Of a stretch of 64,000 nt of DNA, positions 34,521 to 42,010 are shown in pieces. The first letter of the stretch is position 1. Every line of letters begins with the position of its first letter. The DNA is taken from contig NZ_JALBGC010000003.1 of the NCBI RefSeq assembly GCF_022631375.1, positions 682,001-746,000 on the forward strand, read 5' to 3'. The notes below the pieces were generated by a model, which saw nothing but the letters and a program-made list of their open reading frames with translations, was not told where the DNA came from and searched no databases. The position numbers and the translations under genes are program-made. The DNA is from Hymenobacter cyanobacteriorum (lineage in GTDB: Bacteria > Bacteroidota > Bacteroidia > Cytophagales > Hymenobacteraceae).

Positions 34521-36353
34521 CTACTGCACGCCATCGCCGCGCAGCTTGCGGAAGCGCTTGCGGGCCTCCGCCACGTAAATGCTGCCCGGGAATTTGGTAA
34601 TCACCTGGTTGTACAGCGCCTGGGCCTGCACCTTGTCCTTCACATCTTCCTCCTGAATACGGGCCAGCAGAAAAAGCGCGTCGTCGCTCAGCACGTCGGC
34701 CTTGGGGTTGTTGGTAATGCGGCCGAGCGTGGCAATGGCGCCGGCAAAGTCGCCGGTGCGGCGCTGCAGTTGCGCTTTGAGGTAGTAGGTATCATCGGCC
34801 AGCGAGTGGCCGGGGAAACGCTCCAGCAGTGCATCCAGGCCCTTGATGGCCTCCGGAATCTTGTTCTGAAATACCAGCTGCTCCACGGCGGCGTAGGCCT
34901 TCAGGCCCAGGCCGAGGGTGTCCTCTACGGTATTGTCCTGAATCAGCAACGAGAGCTGCATGGCATCGTTGGCAATTTCGCGGGTGGTGGCTTCTTTCAG
35001 GATGTCGAGGTGGCTTTGGGCCAGCTTGAAATCGCCGGCGTAGTAGCTCAGGCGGGCGTTGCGCAGTTTGGCCTCGTAGCCCAGCGGCGAGTCCTTGTGC
35101 GACTTCTCGACTTGCGAATATAGCAGCGTGGCTTCCCAAGGCTCCCCTTTCAGAATGTACAGGTCGCCCTGCGTTACCTTGGCCTCATCGACCACCTCGT
35201 CGCTGGCGCGGGGCATATCGATGACTTCCTGCAACAGCGTCATGGCTTTGGCCCGGTCGTTCAGCTGGAAAGCGTAGAGATTGGCCAGGCTGCGGATGAT
35301 GGACGCGGTGTTGGCATTGCGGCCCATTTCGGCCAGTAGCTGGTCGTACTCCGTCACCAGGGCGCGCACCTTGGCGGGGTCTACGGGGTAGGTTTCGCGC
35401 ACCTGGGCCTCGCGGGCCTGCAGCAGGCGCTGGCGGGCTGTCGCGTAGTACGGGCCAGTGCGGTACTCCCTGGCCACGTAGTCGAAACCCTCGATGGCCG
35501 TTTCGTAGTCCTTGTTTTGCTGGGCAATAGCGGCCAGCTCCAGCACGCGCATGCCGCCGCTGCGGGCGCGGCGGTCGAGGGCGCGGGCCTGCACCAGCGC
35601 GCCCGTAAAGTCGTGGCGCTGCATCTGCAGCCACAGCAGCAGCTCGCTGTAAGCGGCTTGGTCGGGCTTGTCCTGCACGGCCGTTAGCAGCTGTTTTTCC
35701 AGCGCATCGAAGTCCTTTTCCTCGCGCAGCGCATTCTGGAGCATGTTGCGCACGAAAGGCAACTGCCGGTCGTCTTGGGCCACCAGCCGCAGGGTTTCGG
35801 CCAGCACCTGGGCCTGGTTCTGTGTCTGGGTGTACAGCTGAATAAGCTGCGGGGCGTACTCGGTATCGTTCTTGGCCAGTACCCGGCCGCGCAAATAGGT
35901 TTTCTCCGTCCAGGCCAGCAGCTCACGGCGGCTGAACTCGGTGGCCACCGGCAGCACCTGGGCGGGCGTGAGCTGGGCTACCACTTTCTGCCACTGCTTC
36001 TCGGCGGCCGATGCATCGCCGGCGGCCTGGTACACCGCGCCCAGTGTTACCAGCAGCGTGGCATCGTCGGGGCGCAGCTTCACGGCTTTTTTGGCCAGTT
36101 TTTCGGCGTCCTTATGGCGTTTCAGCGCCTGCAGCGACTCCAGGTACACCGGGAATACGGTCAGGCTCACCTGCTCCTCAACCGGCAGCTTCTCGAATAA
36201 AAACACCACCTTCTCATGCTCGCCCCGGCGGGCGTAGTCCATGGCGAGGCTGGTGCCGCTGGCGGGCACCCAGGCCCCGCTCCGGCCGGGCTGGGCCAGC
36301 ACTGGCGCTGAAAGCGTGAGGGCGGCGGCGAGTAAGAACGACGAAGGGCGCAT
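34521..36353 (-). CDS. Exported tetratricopeptide repeat protein
   Basis: A 610-aa protein with a signal peptide (MRPSSFLLAAALTLSAPVLAQ) and a body of helical TPR units, for example DAEKLAKKAVKLRPDDATLLVTLGAVYQAAGD, KAMTLLQEVIDMP, AKVTQGDLYILKGEPWEATLLYSQVE, SLADDTYYLKAQLQRRTGDFAGAIATLGRI, and a last unit AQALYNQVITKFPGSIYVAEARKRFR. TPR proteins form scaffolds, and a periplasmic location is inferred from the signal peptide. No enzymatic domain is seen. It is convergent with the 37-aa gene with only a 3-bp gap. Confidence 0.85.
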   Translation of the reverse strand: MRPSSFLLAAALTLSAPVLAQPGRSGAWVPASGTSLAMDYARRGEHEKVVFLFEKLPVEEQVSLTVFPVYLESLQALKRHKDAEKLAKKAVKLRPDDATLLVTLGAVYQAAGDASAAEKQWQKVVAQLTPAQVLPVATEFSRRELLAWTEKTYLRGRVLAKNDTEYAPQLIQLYTQTQNQAQVLAETLRLVAQDDRQLPFVRNMLQNALREEKDFDALEKQLLTAVQDKPDQAAYSELLLWLQMQRHDFTGALVQARALDRRARSGGMRVLELAAIAQQNKDYETAIEGFDYVAREYRTGPYYATARQRLLQAREAQVRETYPVDPAKVRALVTEYDQLLAEMGRNANTASIIRSLANLYAFQLNDRAKAMTLLQEVIDMPRASDEVVDEAKVTQGDLYILKGEPWEATLLYSQVEKSHKDSPLGYEAKLRNARLSYYAGDFKLAQSHLDILKEATTREIANDAMQLSLLIQDNTVEDTLGLGLKAYAAVEQLVFQNKIPEAIKGLDALLERFPGHSLADDTYYLKAQLQRRTGDFAGAIATLGRITNNPKADVLSDDALFLLARIQEEDVKDKVQAQALYNQVITKFPGSIYVAEARKRFRKLRGDGVQ

Positions 36354-36480
36354 AAGCTTCAACAATCAGGGAGCCCAGTACAGACCACGGGCGAGCGGGC
36401 AGGTTGCGGAGGGTAAACGTACGGATTAGCCCGCTTCGTTCAACGAGAACGGGCTGGGCTCCTGCCCTGCGCGAGTAATG

Positions 36481-36505
36481 TGCGGACTCGCAGCGTCCCC
36501 GCTAC
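36481..36505. repeat. Solitary diverged family F arm
   Basis: The inverse of this 25-nt stretch matches 21 of 25 positions of the family F unit at 57146-57170 (GTAGCGCGGG...CGAGTCCGCG). Only one arm is visible here, in the gap between the TPR and ppiD-like genes, so it is probably a decayed copy. Confidence 0.5.
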
Positions 36506-36514
36506 GGGCAACAA

Positions 36515-36546
36515 AAAAGGGCCGCCCCCGAAGGTACGGCCCTTTT
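36515..36546 (-). terminator. Rho-independent terminator of the PpiD-like gene
   Basis: AAAAGGGCCG (36515-36524) pairs with CGGCCCTTTT (36537-36546) around a 12-nt loop, with a T run on the minus strand. It begins 22 bp past the stop at 36568. Confidence 0.85.
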
Positions 36547-36567
36547 CAAACACTGGCTTCGCGCGGC

Positions 36568-38691
36568 TTAGAAGAACTTGGCGCGGTTGTCCTGCACGTT
36601 GGCGTGGGCCTTGATGGCCTCGTAAATCTTGCCGTCCTGCTGCTGGGCGCGCTGCTGCACGAGTTGCGTGCGCACGGCTTTCAGGTCGCCGGCGGCGGCG
36701 GCGGGCGCAATGCTCACCGGCTCCACCACCAGCACGCCCTGCTCGCCCTGAATGGCGGCCGAGTGCTGGCCGGGCTTCAGCGCGAAGGCTTTGCCCACGG
36801 CCAAGGGCTCGAAGCCCACGTTGGCAAGGCTGCCCTGACCGAGAATCACATCGGGCGCGGTGCCTACCTGGGCGGTGGGGCCGTACTTGGTGGCCATTTC
36901 TTCCAGCGTGCCGGTTTTGGGCAGCTTGGCCATAATCTGCTTGGCTTTCTCCTCATTGCGCACCAGCGCCGACAGCTCGGGGCGCAGGTTGGCCACCGTG
37001 GCGGTGCCTTTGGCGCGCTCGTCGGTGAGGGCCGCAATTACAAACTGGTCGCCCACCGTGAACACGTCCGATACGTCGCCCACCTTAGCGGTGCTGCCGT
37101 TCGGGCCGTGGCCGAAGGCCCAGCGTACTACCTCGCGGGCGTTCTGCAGGCCGTTCACGGCGTTGGCGTTGGCATCGAGGTTTTTGGCTTCCTGCTTCTG
37201 CAGGGTTTTGTCTTTGGCTACCTCGGCGCGGAAGCTGGCGAGGTCCGTGATTTTGGCACGCAGCTCGTTGGCGCGGGTATTGGCCGCGTCGTAAGTGGCT
37301 TCGCTCGGGGTGATGGTCTTCTTCACCTCGGCCACCTGGTAGGTCTGCTTGGTGGGCGCGGCCGTTACCTTAATCACGTGGTAGCCGAACGAAGTCTCCA
37401 CCACGTTAGGCAGCAGGCTGGGCGCGGTAGCCGCGAAAATGGCCTTCTCGAACTCGGGCACCATGCGGCCTTTGCTAAACCAGCCGAGGTCACCGCCCTG
37501 GTCTTTGGTGCCATCGGTACCGAACTGGCGAGCCAGCGCAGCAAAGTCAGCGCCGCCTTTGATTTTATTCAGGATGTCCTGGGCCTTGGCTTTCGCGGCG
37601 GCTTTGGCTTCGGGCGTGGTGCCGTCGGCTTTGATGAGGATGTGGCTGGCGCGGGCAGCGGGCTCTTTGCCGGTGCCTACGCCGGTTACTTTGTACAGCG
37701 TCGAAGTGCCGGCTTCAGCATACGGGCCGTAGATTTTGCCTGTGGCCAGCGGCAGCTGCTTGCGGAGCTGCTCGGGCAGGTCGGCCGGCGAGCGGAAGTT
37801 CTTATTGTAGGGCTGCTCCGAGTTGGCCGACACGAACAGCGAATCGACGGGGGCCGAGGCAAACTGCGTGGCCAGCTCAGCCATCGAAGCCTTCACGTTG
37901 GCGCTGTCTTCTTTCGAAGCCACCACCGGCACGGTCACGTACTCAATCGAGCGGCCGGCTTCCACTTTGTACTTGCTGGCGTTCTTGTCGAGGTAAGCCT
38001 GCAGCTGCGCGTCGGTCACTTTCACGGCCGAATCGGAGATGCTGCCGTAGGGCACGAACAGGTACTTCACCGTGGCCCGGGCGTTCTGGTTGTCGTTGAA
38101 GCGCTTGGCTTCGGCCGTGGTCACGTACACCGAGTTTTTCAGCAGGGCGTTGTACTTGTTGGCGATGCGCTCGGCGGGCAGGCCGGCCTCGAAGTTGTGC
38201 CAAGCAATCTGGTTTTCGGGGGGCAGCTTGTCGAGATTCTTCAGGTACTCCACCAGGCGGGCTTTATCGAACTGGCCGGTAGCCTTGTCGGTGAACGCCT
38301 GCCGGATGCCGGGGGCCGGGTTGTCGCCCTGCACCATGTCCACGAGTTCGTCGTCGCTCACCGTCAGGCCCAGCTTGTCCCACTCGGGCTGAAACGCCAG
38401 CTTGTAGAGGGTCTGGTTCCAGGCTTGGTCGCGCAGGTAACCCATGGCCTGGTCGTCGGGCTGGCGCTGCTGCTGAGCCACAAAAGCCTGCTTGGCCTGC
38501 TCGAGGGCGGCGTTATAATCGGCGAGCTCCACTTTCTGGCCAGCCACTTCGCCGACCACGGTATCGTTGCGGTTAAAAAGGCGGTTTTTGCCGCCCACCA
38601 GGTCGCCACCCACAATAAAGAGCAGCATCCCGACGGCCACGGTGCCTACCGCCCAGCCAGATTTTTCCCGAATCGTGTTAATTAAAGCCAT
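36568..38691 (-). CDS. Membrane-anchored peptidylprolyl isomerase (PpiD/SurA family)
   Basis: A 707-aa chaperone of the PpiD type. One N-terminal helix (~13-30, AVGTVAVGMLLFIVGG) anchors it in the inner membrane. The periplasmic part starts with a SurA-like chaperone domain (VVGEVAGQKVELADYNAAL). A parvulin domain (~345-440) has ASHILIKAD, GADFAALARQFGTDGTKDQGGDLGWFSKGRMVPEFEKAIF and FGYHVIKVT. It helps fold outer-membrane proteins and so suits a cell with many barrels and T9SS parts. It lies downstream of the coaX-OMP-lptC-orf87 operon on the same strand but is separated by the palindrome at 38815-38907. Confidence 0.93.
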   Translation of the reverse strand: MALINTIREKSGWAVGTVAVGMLLFIVGGDLVGGKNRLFNRNDTVVGEVAGQKVELADYNAALEQAKQAFVAQQQRQPDDQAMGYLRDQAWNQTLYKLAFQPEWDKLGLTVSDDELVDMVQGDNPAPGIRQAFTDKATGQFDKARLVEYLKNLDKLPPENQIAWHNFEAGLPAERIANKYNALLKNSVYVTTAEAKRFNDNQNARATVKYLFVPYGSISDSAVKVTDAQLQAYLDKNASKYKVEAGRSIEYVTVPVVASKEDSANVKASMAELATQFASAPVDSLFVSANSEQPYNKNFRSPADLPEQLRKQLPLATGKIYGPYAEAGTSTLYKVTGVGTGKEPAARASHILIKADGTTPEAKAAAKAKAQDILNKIKGGADFAALARQFGTDGTKDQGGDLGWFSKGRMVPEFEKAIFAATAPSLLPNVVETSFGYHVIKVTAAPTKQTYQVAEVKKTITPSEATYDAANTRANELRAKITDLASFRAEVAKDKTLQKQEAKNLDANANAVNGLQNAREVVRWAFGHGPNGSTAKVGDVSDVFTVGDQFVIAALTDERAKGTATVANLRPELSALVRNEEKAKQIMAKLPKTGTLEEMATKYGPTAQVGTAPDVILGQGSLANVGFEPLAVGKAFALKPGQHSAAIQGEQGVLVVEPVSIAPAAAAGDLKAVRTQLVQQRAQQQDGKIYEAIKAHANVQDNRAKFF

Positions 38692-38814
38692 TTACTTATG
38701 TAGAGAATCGAATCCGTGTTGGTCAAAAGAGGCGCAAAATAACCAGAATTTGGCCGGCAATCAAAGCATTACCCGTTTTAAGTGGGCTGTTGGTGGCATT
38801 CATTACCGCCAAAA

Positions 38815-38907
38815 ACGTCGTGCAGAGCGTAGCGAAGCATCTTTACCGCAACAGTAAACAAATTTTACTATTGCGGTAAAGATGCTTCGCTACGCTCTGC
38901 ACGACGT
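38815..38907. repeat. Family A inverted repeat (44-nt arms, 5-nt loop)
   Basis: Arms 38815-38858 and 38864-38907 differ at one of 44 positions and leave only a 5-nt loop, the tightest palindrome in the window. It separates the lptC operon from the ppiD-like gene and should form a very stable RNA hairpin. Confidence 0.92.
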
Positions 38908-38931
38908 GCTTTCAGCATCGGGGAGCTGGGC

Positions 38932-39195
38932 CTAGCGGCGCTTTTTGTCCGATTTGGCCGGCGTGCGCGCTTGCTTCTGGCGGGCCAGTTTGGCTTCCTG
39001 CTCGGCAATTTTGGCCGCCACGCGCTCCTGCTGCCGCCAGTAGAGCAGCGGCATCCAGCAGGCCATCGATACCATGAAAATCCAGTAGTTGCGCATCAGG
39101 TCGTTGAACAGCAACGTCTGGTAGATGCCGATGACCATGGCCACCACGCCCACGGCAAACAGCACGGTGCGCAGCAGGTCTTTGTCGAATTTCAT
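38932..39195 (-). CDS. Small membrane protein (87 aa), function unknown
   Basis: An 87-aa protein with two hydrophobic helices (LLRTVLFAVGVVAMVIGIYQTLLF and YWIFMVSMACWMPLLYW) followed by a highly basic coiled-coil-like tail (RVAAKIAEQEAKLARQKQARTPAKSDKKRR). Both termini probably face the cytoplasm. It starts 25 bp after lptC and is the last gene of the coaX-OMP-lptC run. I recognise no family. Confidence 0.75.
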   Translation of the reverse strand: MKFDKDLLRTVLFAVGVVAMVIGIYQTLLFNDLMRNYWIFMVSMACWMPLLYWRQQERVAAKIAEQEAKLARQKQARTPAKSDKKRR

Positions 39196-39219
39196 GAGGA
39201 AGAGAAAAAAGCAGCCGGG

Positions 39220-39783
39220 CTACAGCCCCGCCCCTGTTTTGGCCAGAATGCCGGTGGGCCGCTTAATGCTGTAGCGCGAAAAGTTCTGGTTGGCCGTCAG
39301 CCCGTAGCCGTCGATGTACTCGGTGGGCGTTTCCACCTTCACAAACATGGCCGTGTCGGTGTAAATCAGCTGTTTGTTTTTGTCGAAGAACATCTCTTCG
39401 GTGCTCATTTTCTGCTGGTTGGGCACGTTGGCCACCCGCACGTCGCCCCGCATAATGTAGAGGTTCTTGGCCTTATCCGACTTGCCGTATTTAGCCGTGA
39501 GCGTGTTGATGACCGTCTTCTTGCCGTCGGCCGAATAGAAGGTCACCTTCACCCCTTTGGGCCAGACAAAGTCGCCGTTATCAAACTGCTGCTGCAACGG
39601 GGCCGTGAGCTGAAACTTCAGCTTGGCCGAGTCGCTCACCAGCTCCACCACGTTGGTGGTTTCCATCAGCGGGCCGGTGTACACCTGCGGCGGGCCCACG
39701 GCCGTCTTTTTTTCGCAGGCTACCAGGGCCAGCCCCAGCAGCAGGGTTGCGCCAAAACTGAAACCGCGCGTGAACTCGAACAA
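39220..39783 (-). CDS. lptC: LptC-like LPS export lipoprotein
   Basis: A 187-aa protein with a lipoprotein signal ending in the lipobox LVAC and then an LptC/OstA-like beta-jellyroll: LKFQLTAPLQQQF, YSADGKKTVINTLTAKYGKSDKAKNLYIMRGDVRVAN, EMFFDKNKQLIYTDTAMFVK. LptC is the periplasmic link between the LptBFG transporter and LptA in moving lipopolysaccharide outward. The LptC of Enterobacteria is anchored by a helix; a lipid anchor is usual in Bacteroidota. The only fitting start is TTG at 39783. It lies 25 bp after the OMP gene in a coaX-led operon. Confidence 0.8.
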   Translation of the reverse strand: MFEFTRGFSFGATLLLGLALVACEKKTAVGPPQVYTGPLMETTNVVELVSDSAKLKFQLTAPLQQQFDNGDFVWPKGVKVTFYSADGKKTVINTLTAKYGKSDKAKNLYIMRGDVRVANVPNQQKMSTEEMFFDKNKQLIYTDTAMFVKVETPTEYIDGYGLTANQNFSRYSIKRPTGILAKTGAGL

Positions 39784-39808
39784 AACGATAATGCAGTTAA
39801 ACCCGTGA

Positions 39809-41137
39809 TTACTGCAGGCGGCGCTTGATAAACCAACGGTTGTTGAGCGTCACGCCCAACTGCCCGCGGATGTAGCTTTCCTGCACGTTGCTGGCCCCAC
39901 TAGTCAGCAAGTCGGTATTGCCGCGCTGGCCGTAGGTGAAGCCCAGGCTGAGCGTGGTAGACTCCAGAGCCGAAGCCGTGGGCATTGGAAACGCAAAGCC
40001 CCAGCTCACCGACCGGTCGTAGAGGGTTTTGCCGCCCGGCTGGTAGGGCAACTGCCCCATGCTCACGCCGGCGCGGTACGTTACGCGCTGGAAATAATGC
40101 TCCACCGAGCCAGGGTCGGGCGAAATCTCACCGCCCAGCCCCACGCGCATGGTGTTGCTCAGGGCCGGGCCGCTGTTATCGAAGCTCGAAAACTTCGACC
40201 ATTCCTGCCGGGCAACATCCAGGTTCAAGGTCCAGTTTTTGTCGTTGTCGAGGCTCAGGCCCAGTTGGGCCAGGCCTGGCACGTAGGTGCTGCCCCGGCC
40301 ATTGCTGATTAAAGCAGCCGCGCTGATGAGGCTGCCGTCTGTATTCTCCCGCTCCTGGGTATTGGTTTGCTGCCCGCGCAGGCTGTGGCCGAAACTATAT
40401 ACACCGCCCAGGTTCAGGCTCATGGATTTGCCAACCTTCTGCCGGTAATGCGCTCCGGCCCGGAAAGCGAAGTCGGAGTAGCGCGTATGCTGGCGGTCCA
40501 CCGATTTCACCAGCGGGTCAACGTTGTTCACTACCTGCAAGGTAGTCCCCACCGTTTCATCCACGGTGCCGAACAGGTACGATGCTGTGAGCCCCACCGT
40601 AAGCCCTTTGGCAATGCGCACGCCCTGGCCAAAATAAGCCTCCGAAACGCCGCCCGTGCCCTTGTACTGTTTCAGCGACAGCGAACCGGGCTCGCCAGTG
40701 ACGGCTTGCAGAATGTTCGATTCATAGTCTACCGCGCTCAGCGGCTTCAGTCCTACGGCGGCCGCCCAGCGCGAAGCCAGCGGCACCGACATAGCGAAAT
40801 AGCCCAACGTGCCGCTGCCGCTGCGGCTCGAAGCCGTGGCATTTTTCACGGTTTTGTATTGCCCAACGTAGCCCGCTTCAAAAGTGGTACGGCCCGTGTA
40901 ATAAAGCAGCGCGGGATTCAATTCGTTCACGTTGACCGAATTAGGAGCTGCCAGCCCCGTGCCGCCCATGCCCATCTGGCGCACGCCGCCGGTGTTGGCG
41001 TTGAATTCGCCGAGGCCAATGCGCGAGTAGGGCGAGTTGCCCAGGCCCTGGGCTTGCGCGTCGCTGGCGGCCAATGCAGCCACACCAGCCAGTATCATCG
41101 CCAGCACCCGGCCTTCCATCACTTTATTTGTCAACAT
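39809..41137 (-). CDS. Outer-membrane beta-barrel protein, FadL-like
   Basis: A 442-aa barrel protein. After a signal peptide ending ASDAQAQ comes GLGNSPYSRIGLGEFNANTGGVRQMGMGGTGLA and NELNPALLYYTGRTTFEAGY, a pattern common to Bacteroidota FadL/OmpP1-like proteins; the rest alternates strands with a final Arg-Leu-Gln. The role may be transport of hydrophobic compounds, but this is family inference. Its start overlaps the last 14 bp of coaX, pointing to translational coupling. Position between coaX and lptC is, as I recall, conserved in relatives. Confidence 0.82.
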   Translation of the reverse strand: MLTNKVMEGRVLAMILAGVAALAASDAQAQGLGNSPYSRIGLGEFNANTGGVRQMGMGGTGLAAPNSVNVNELNPALLYYTGRTTFEAGYVGQYKTVKNATASSRSGSGTLGYFAMSVPLASRWAAAVGLKPLSAVDYESNILQAVTGEPGSLSLKQYKGTGGVSEAYFGQGVRIAKGLTVGLTASYLFGTVDETVGTTLQVVNNVDPLVKSVDRQHTRYSDFAFRAGAHYRQKVGKSMSLNLGGVYSFGHSLRGQQTNTQERENTDGSLISAAALISNGRGSTYVPGLAQLGLSLDNDKNWTLNLDVARQEWSKFSSFDNSGPALSNTMRVGLGGEISPDPGSVEHYFQRVTYRAGVSMGQLPYQPGGKTLYDRSVSWGFAFPMPTASALESTTLSLGFTYGQRGNTDLLTSGASNVQESYIRGQLGVTLNNRWFIKRRLQ

Positions 41138-41864
41138 GATACGCTAAAATCCGATTTAGCCCGAGCAGTACCAGCTCGGGGACGACAAAGATACACTTCG
41201 GGAGCCGGGCTGCCAGAAACGCGGCATCGCCCCCGGTCAGCACCACCCCCAGCCCGGGGTGCTGCTGCTGATACTGAGCGAGTAAGCCTTCGATTTCGGC
41301 AACCGTGCCATTCACTACGCCGCTCAGCAGGCTCCCGGTAGTGGAGTCGCCCACCAGCGGAATCGTTGCATCGGCCGGCGGCAGTTCCAGTAGCGGCAGC
41401 CGCCCCGTGAAGGCGTGCAGCGCCTGCAGCCGCATCCGCAGCCCCGGCGCGATGCTGCCGCCGTGGTAGGTTTCGTCGGCTGTCACGAGGTCAAATTTCA
41501 GCGCCGTGCCCGCGTCGATGACGAGCGTGTCGCGTCCCGGGCGCAGCTTGGCAGCGCCCACGGCCGCCGCCAGCCGGTCGGCGCCCAGGCTATGGGGCGT
41601 GGCGTAGGCATTGCGCAGCGGCACCAACGTAGTAGCCGGGCTGAAGGCCAGAATTTCGCCCGGCACGAGGTCGCGCAGGTCTTCTACCACTAGCACGGCG
41701 GCTTCGGCTACCGAGGCCACCACCACGTGCTGCGGCTGCCAGCGCTGCACCAACTCGCGCACTTGCTGCGCCGTGAGGCCGGCCGCCATCTCACGCAGCA
41801 ACGGGCCATCGAAAGCGCCGGCCTTCACGGCCGTATTGCCGATGTCGAGGGCGAGGGTGTGCAT
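41124..41864 (-). CDS. coaX: Type III pantothenate kinase
   Basis: A 246-aa CoaX that phosphorylates pantothenate in the first step of coenzyme A synthesis. ASKHA-fold motifs are visible: LALDIGNTAVKAGAF at the N terminus (phosphate 1), GADRLAAAVGA, DAGTALKFDLV (phosphate 2) and GGSIAPGL. CoaX enzymes differ from type I/II kinases in needing a monovalent cation and ignoring CoA feedback. It is the first gene of an operon whose next member overlaps its stop by 14 bp. Confidence 0.95.
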   Translation of the reverse strand: MHTLALDIGNTAVKAGAFDGPLLREMAAGLTAQQVRELVQRWQPQHVVVASVAEAAVLVVEDLRDLVPGEILAFSPATTLVPLRNAYATPHSLGADRLAAAVGAAKLRPGRDTLVIDAGTALKFDLVTADETYHGGSIAPGLRMRLQALHAFTGRLPLLELPPADATIPLVGDSTTGSLLSGVVNGTVAEIEGLLAQYQQQHPGLGVVLTGGDAAFLAARLPKCIFVVPELVLLGLNRILAYHVDK

Positions 41865-41889
41865 TATTTTTCTGTCTGGTTAAAAACAG

Positions 41890-41983
41890 AACGTCATGCT
41901 GAGCGAAGTCGAAGCATCTCTACTGTGGGAGTAAATAATTACTTCTACGATAGAGATGCTTCGACTTCGCTCAGCATGACGTT
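41890..41983. repeat. Family A inverted repeat (perfect 33-nt arms)
   Basis: Arms 41890-41922 and 41951-41983 are perfect inverted copies with a 28-nt AT-rich loop. The arm AACGTCATGCTGAGCGAAGT is the reference form of the family, shared with 59351/60074 and 60872-60992. It lies between the pseudouridine synthase stop and the coaX start. Confidence 0.92.
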
Positions 41984-42010
41984 CCAATACTCATTTCCGG
42001 CAAGCAGGTC

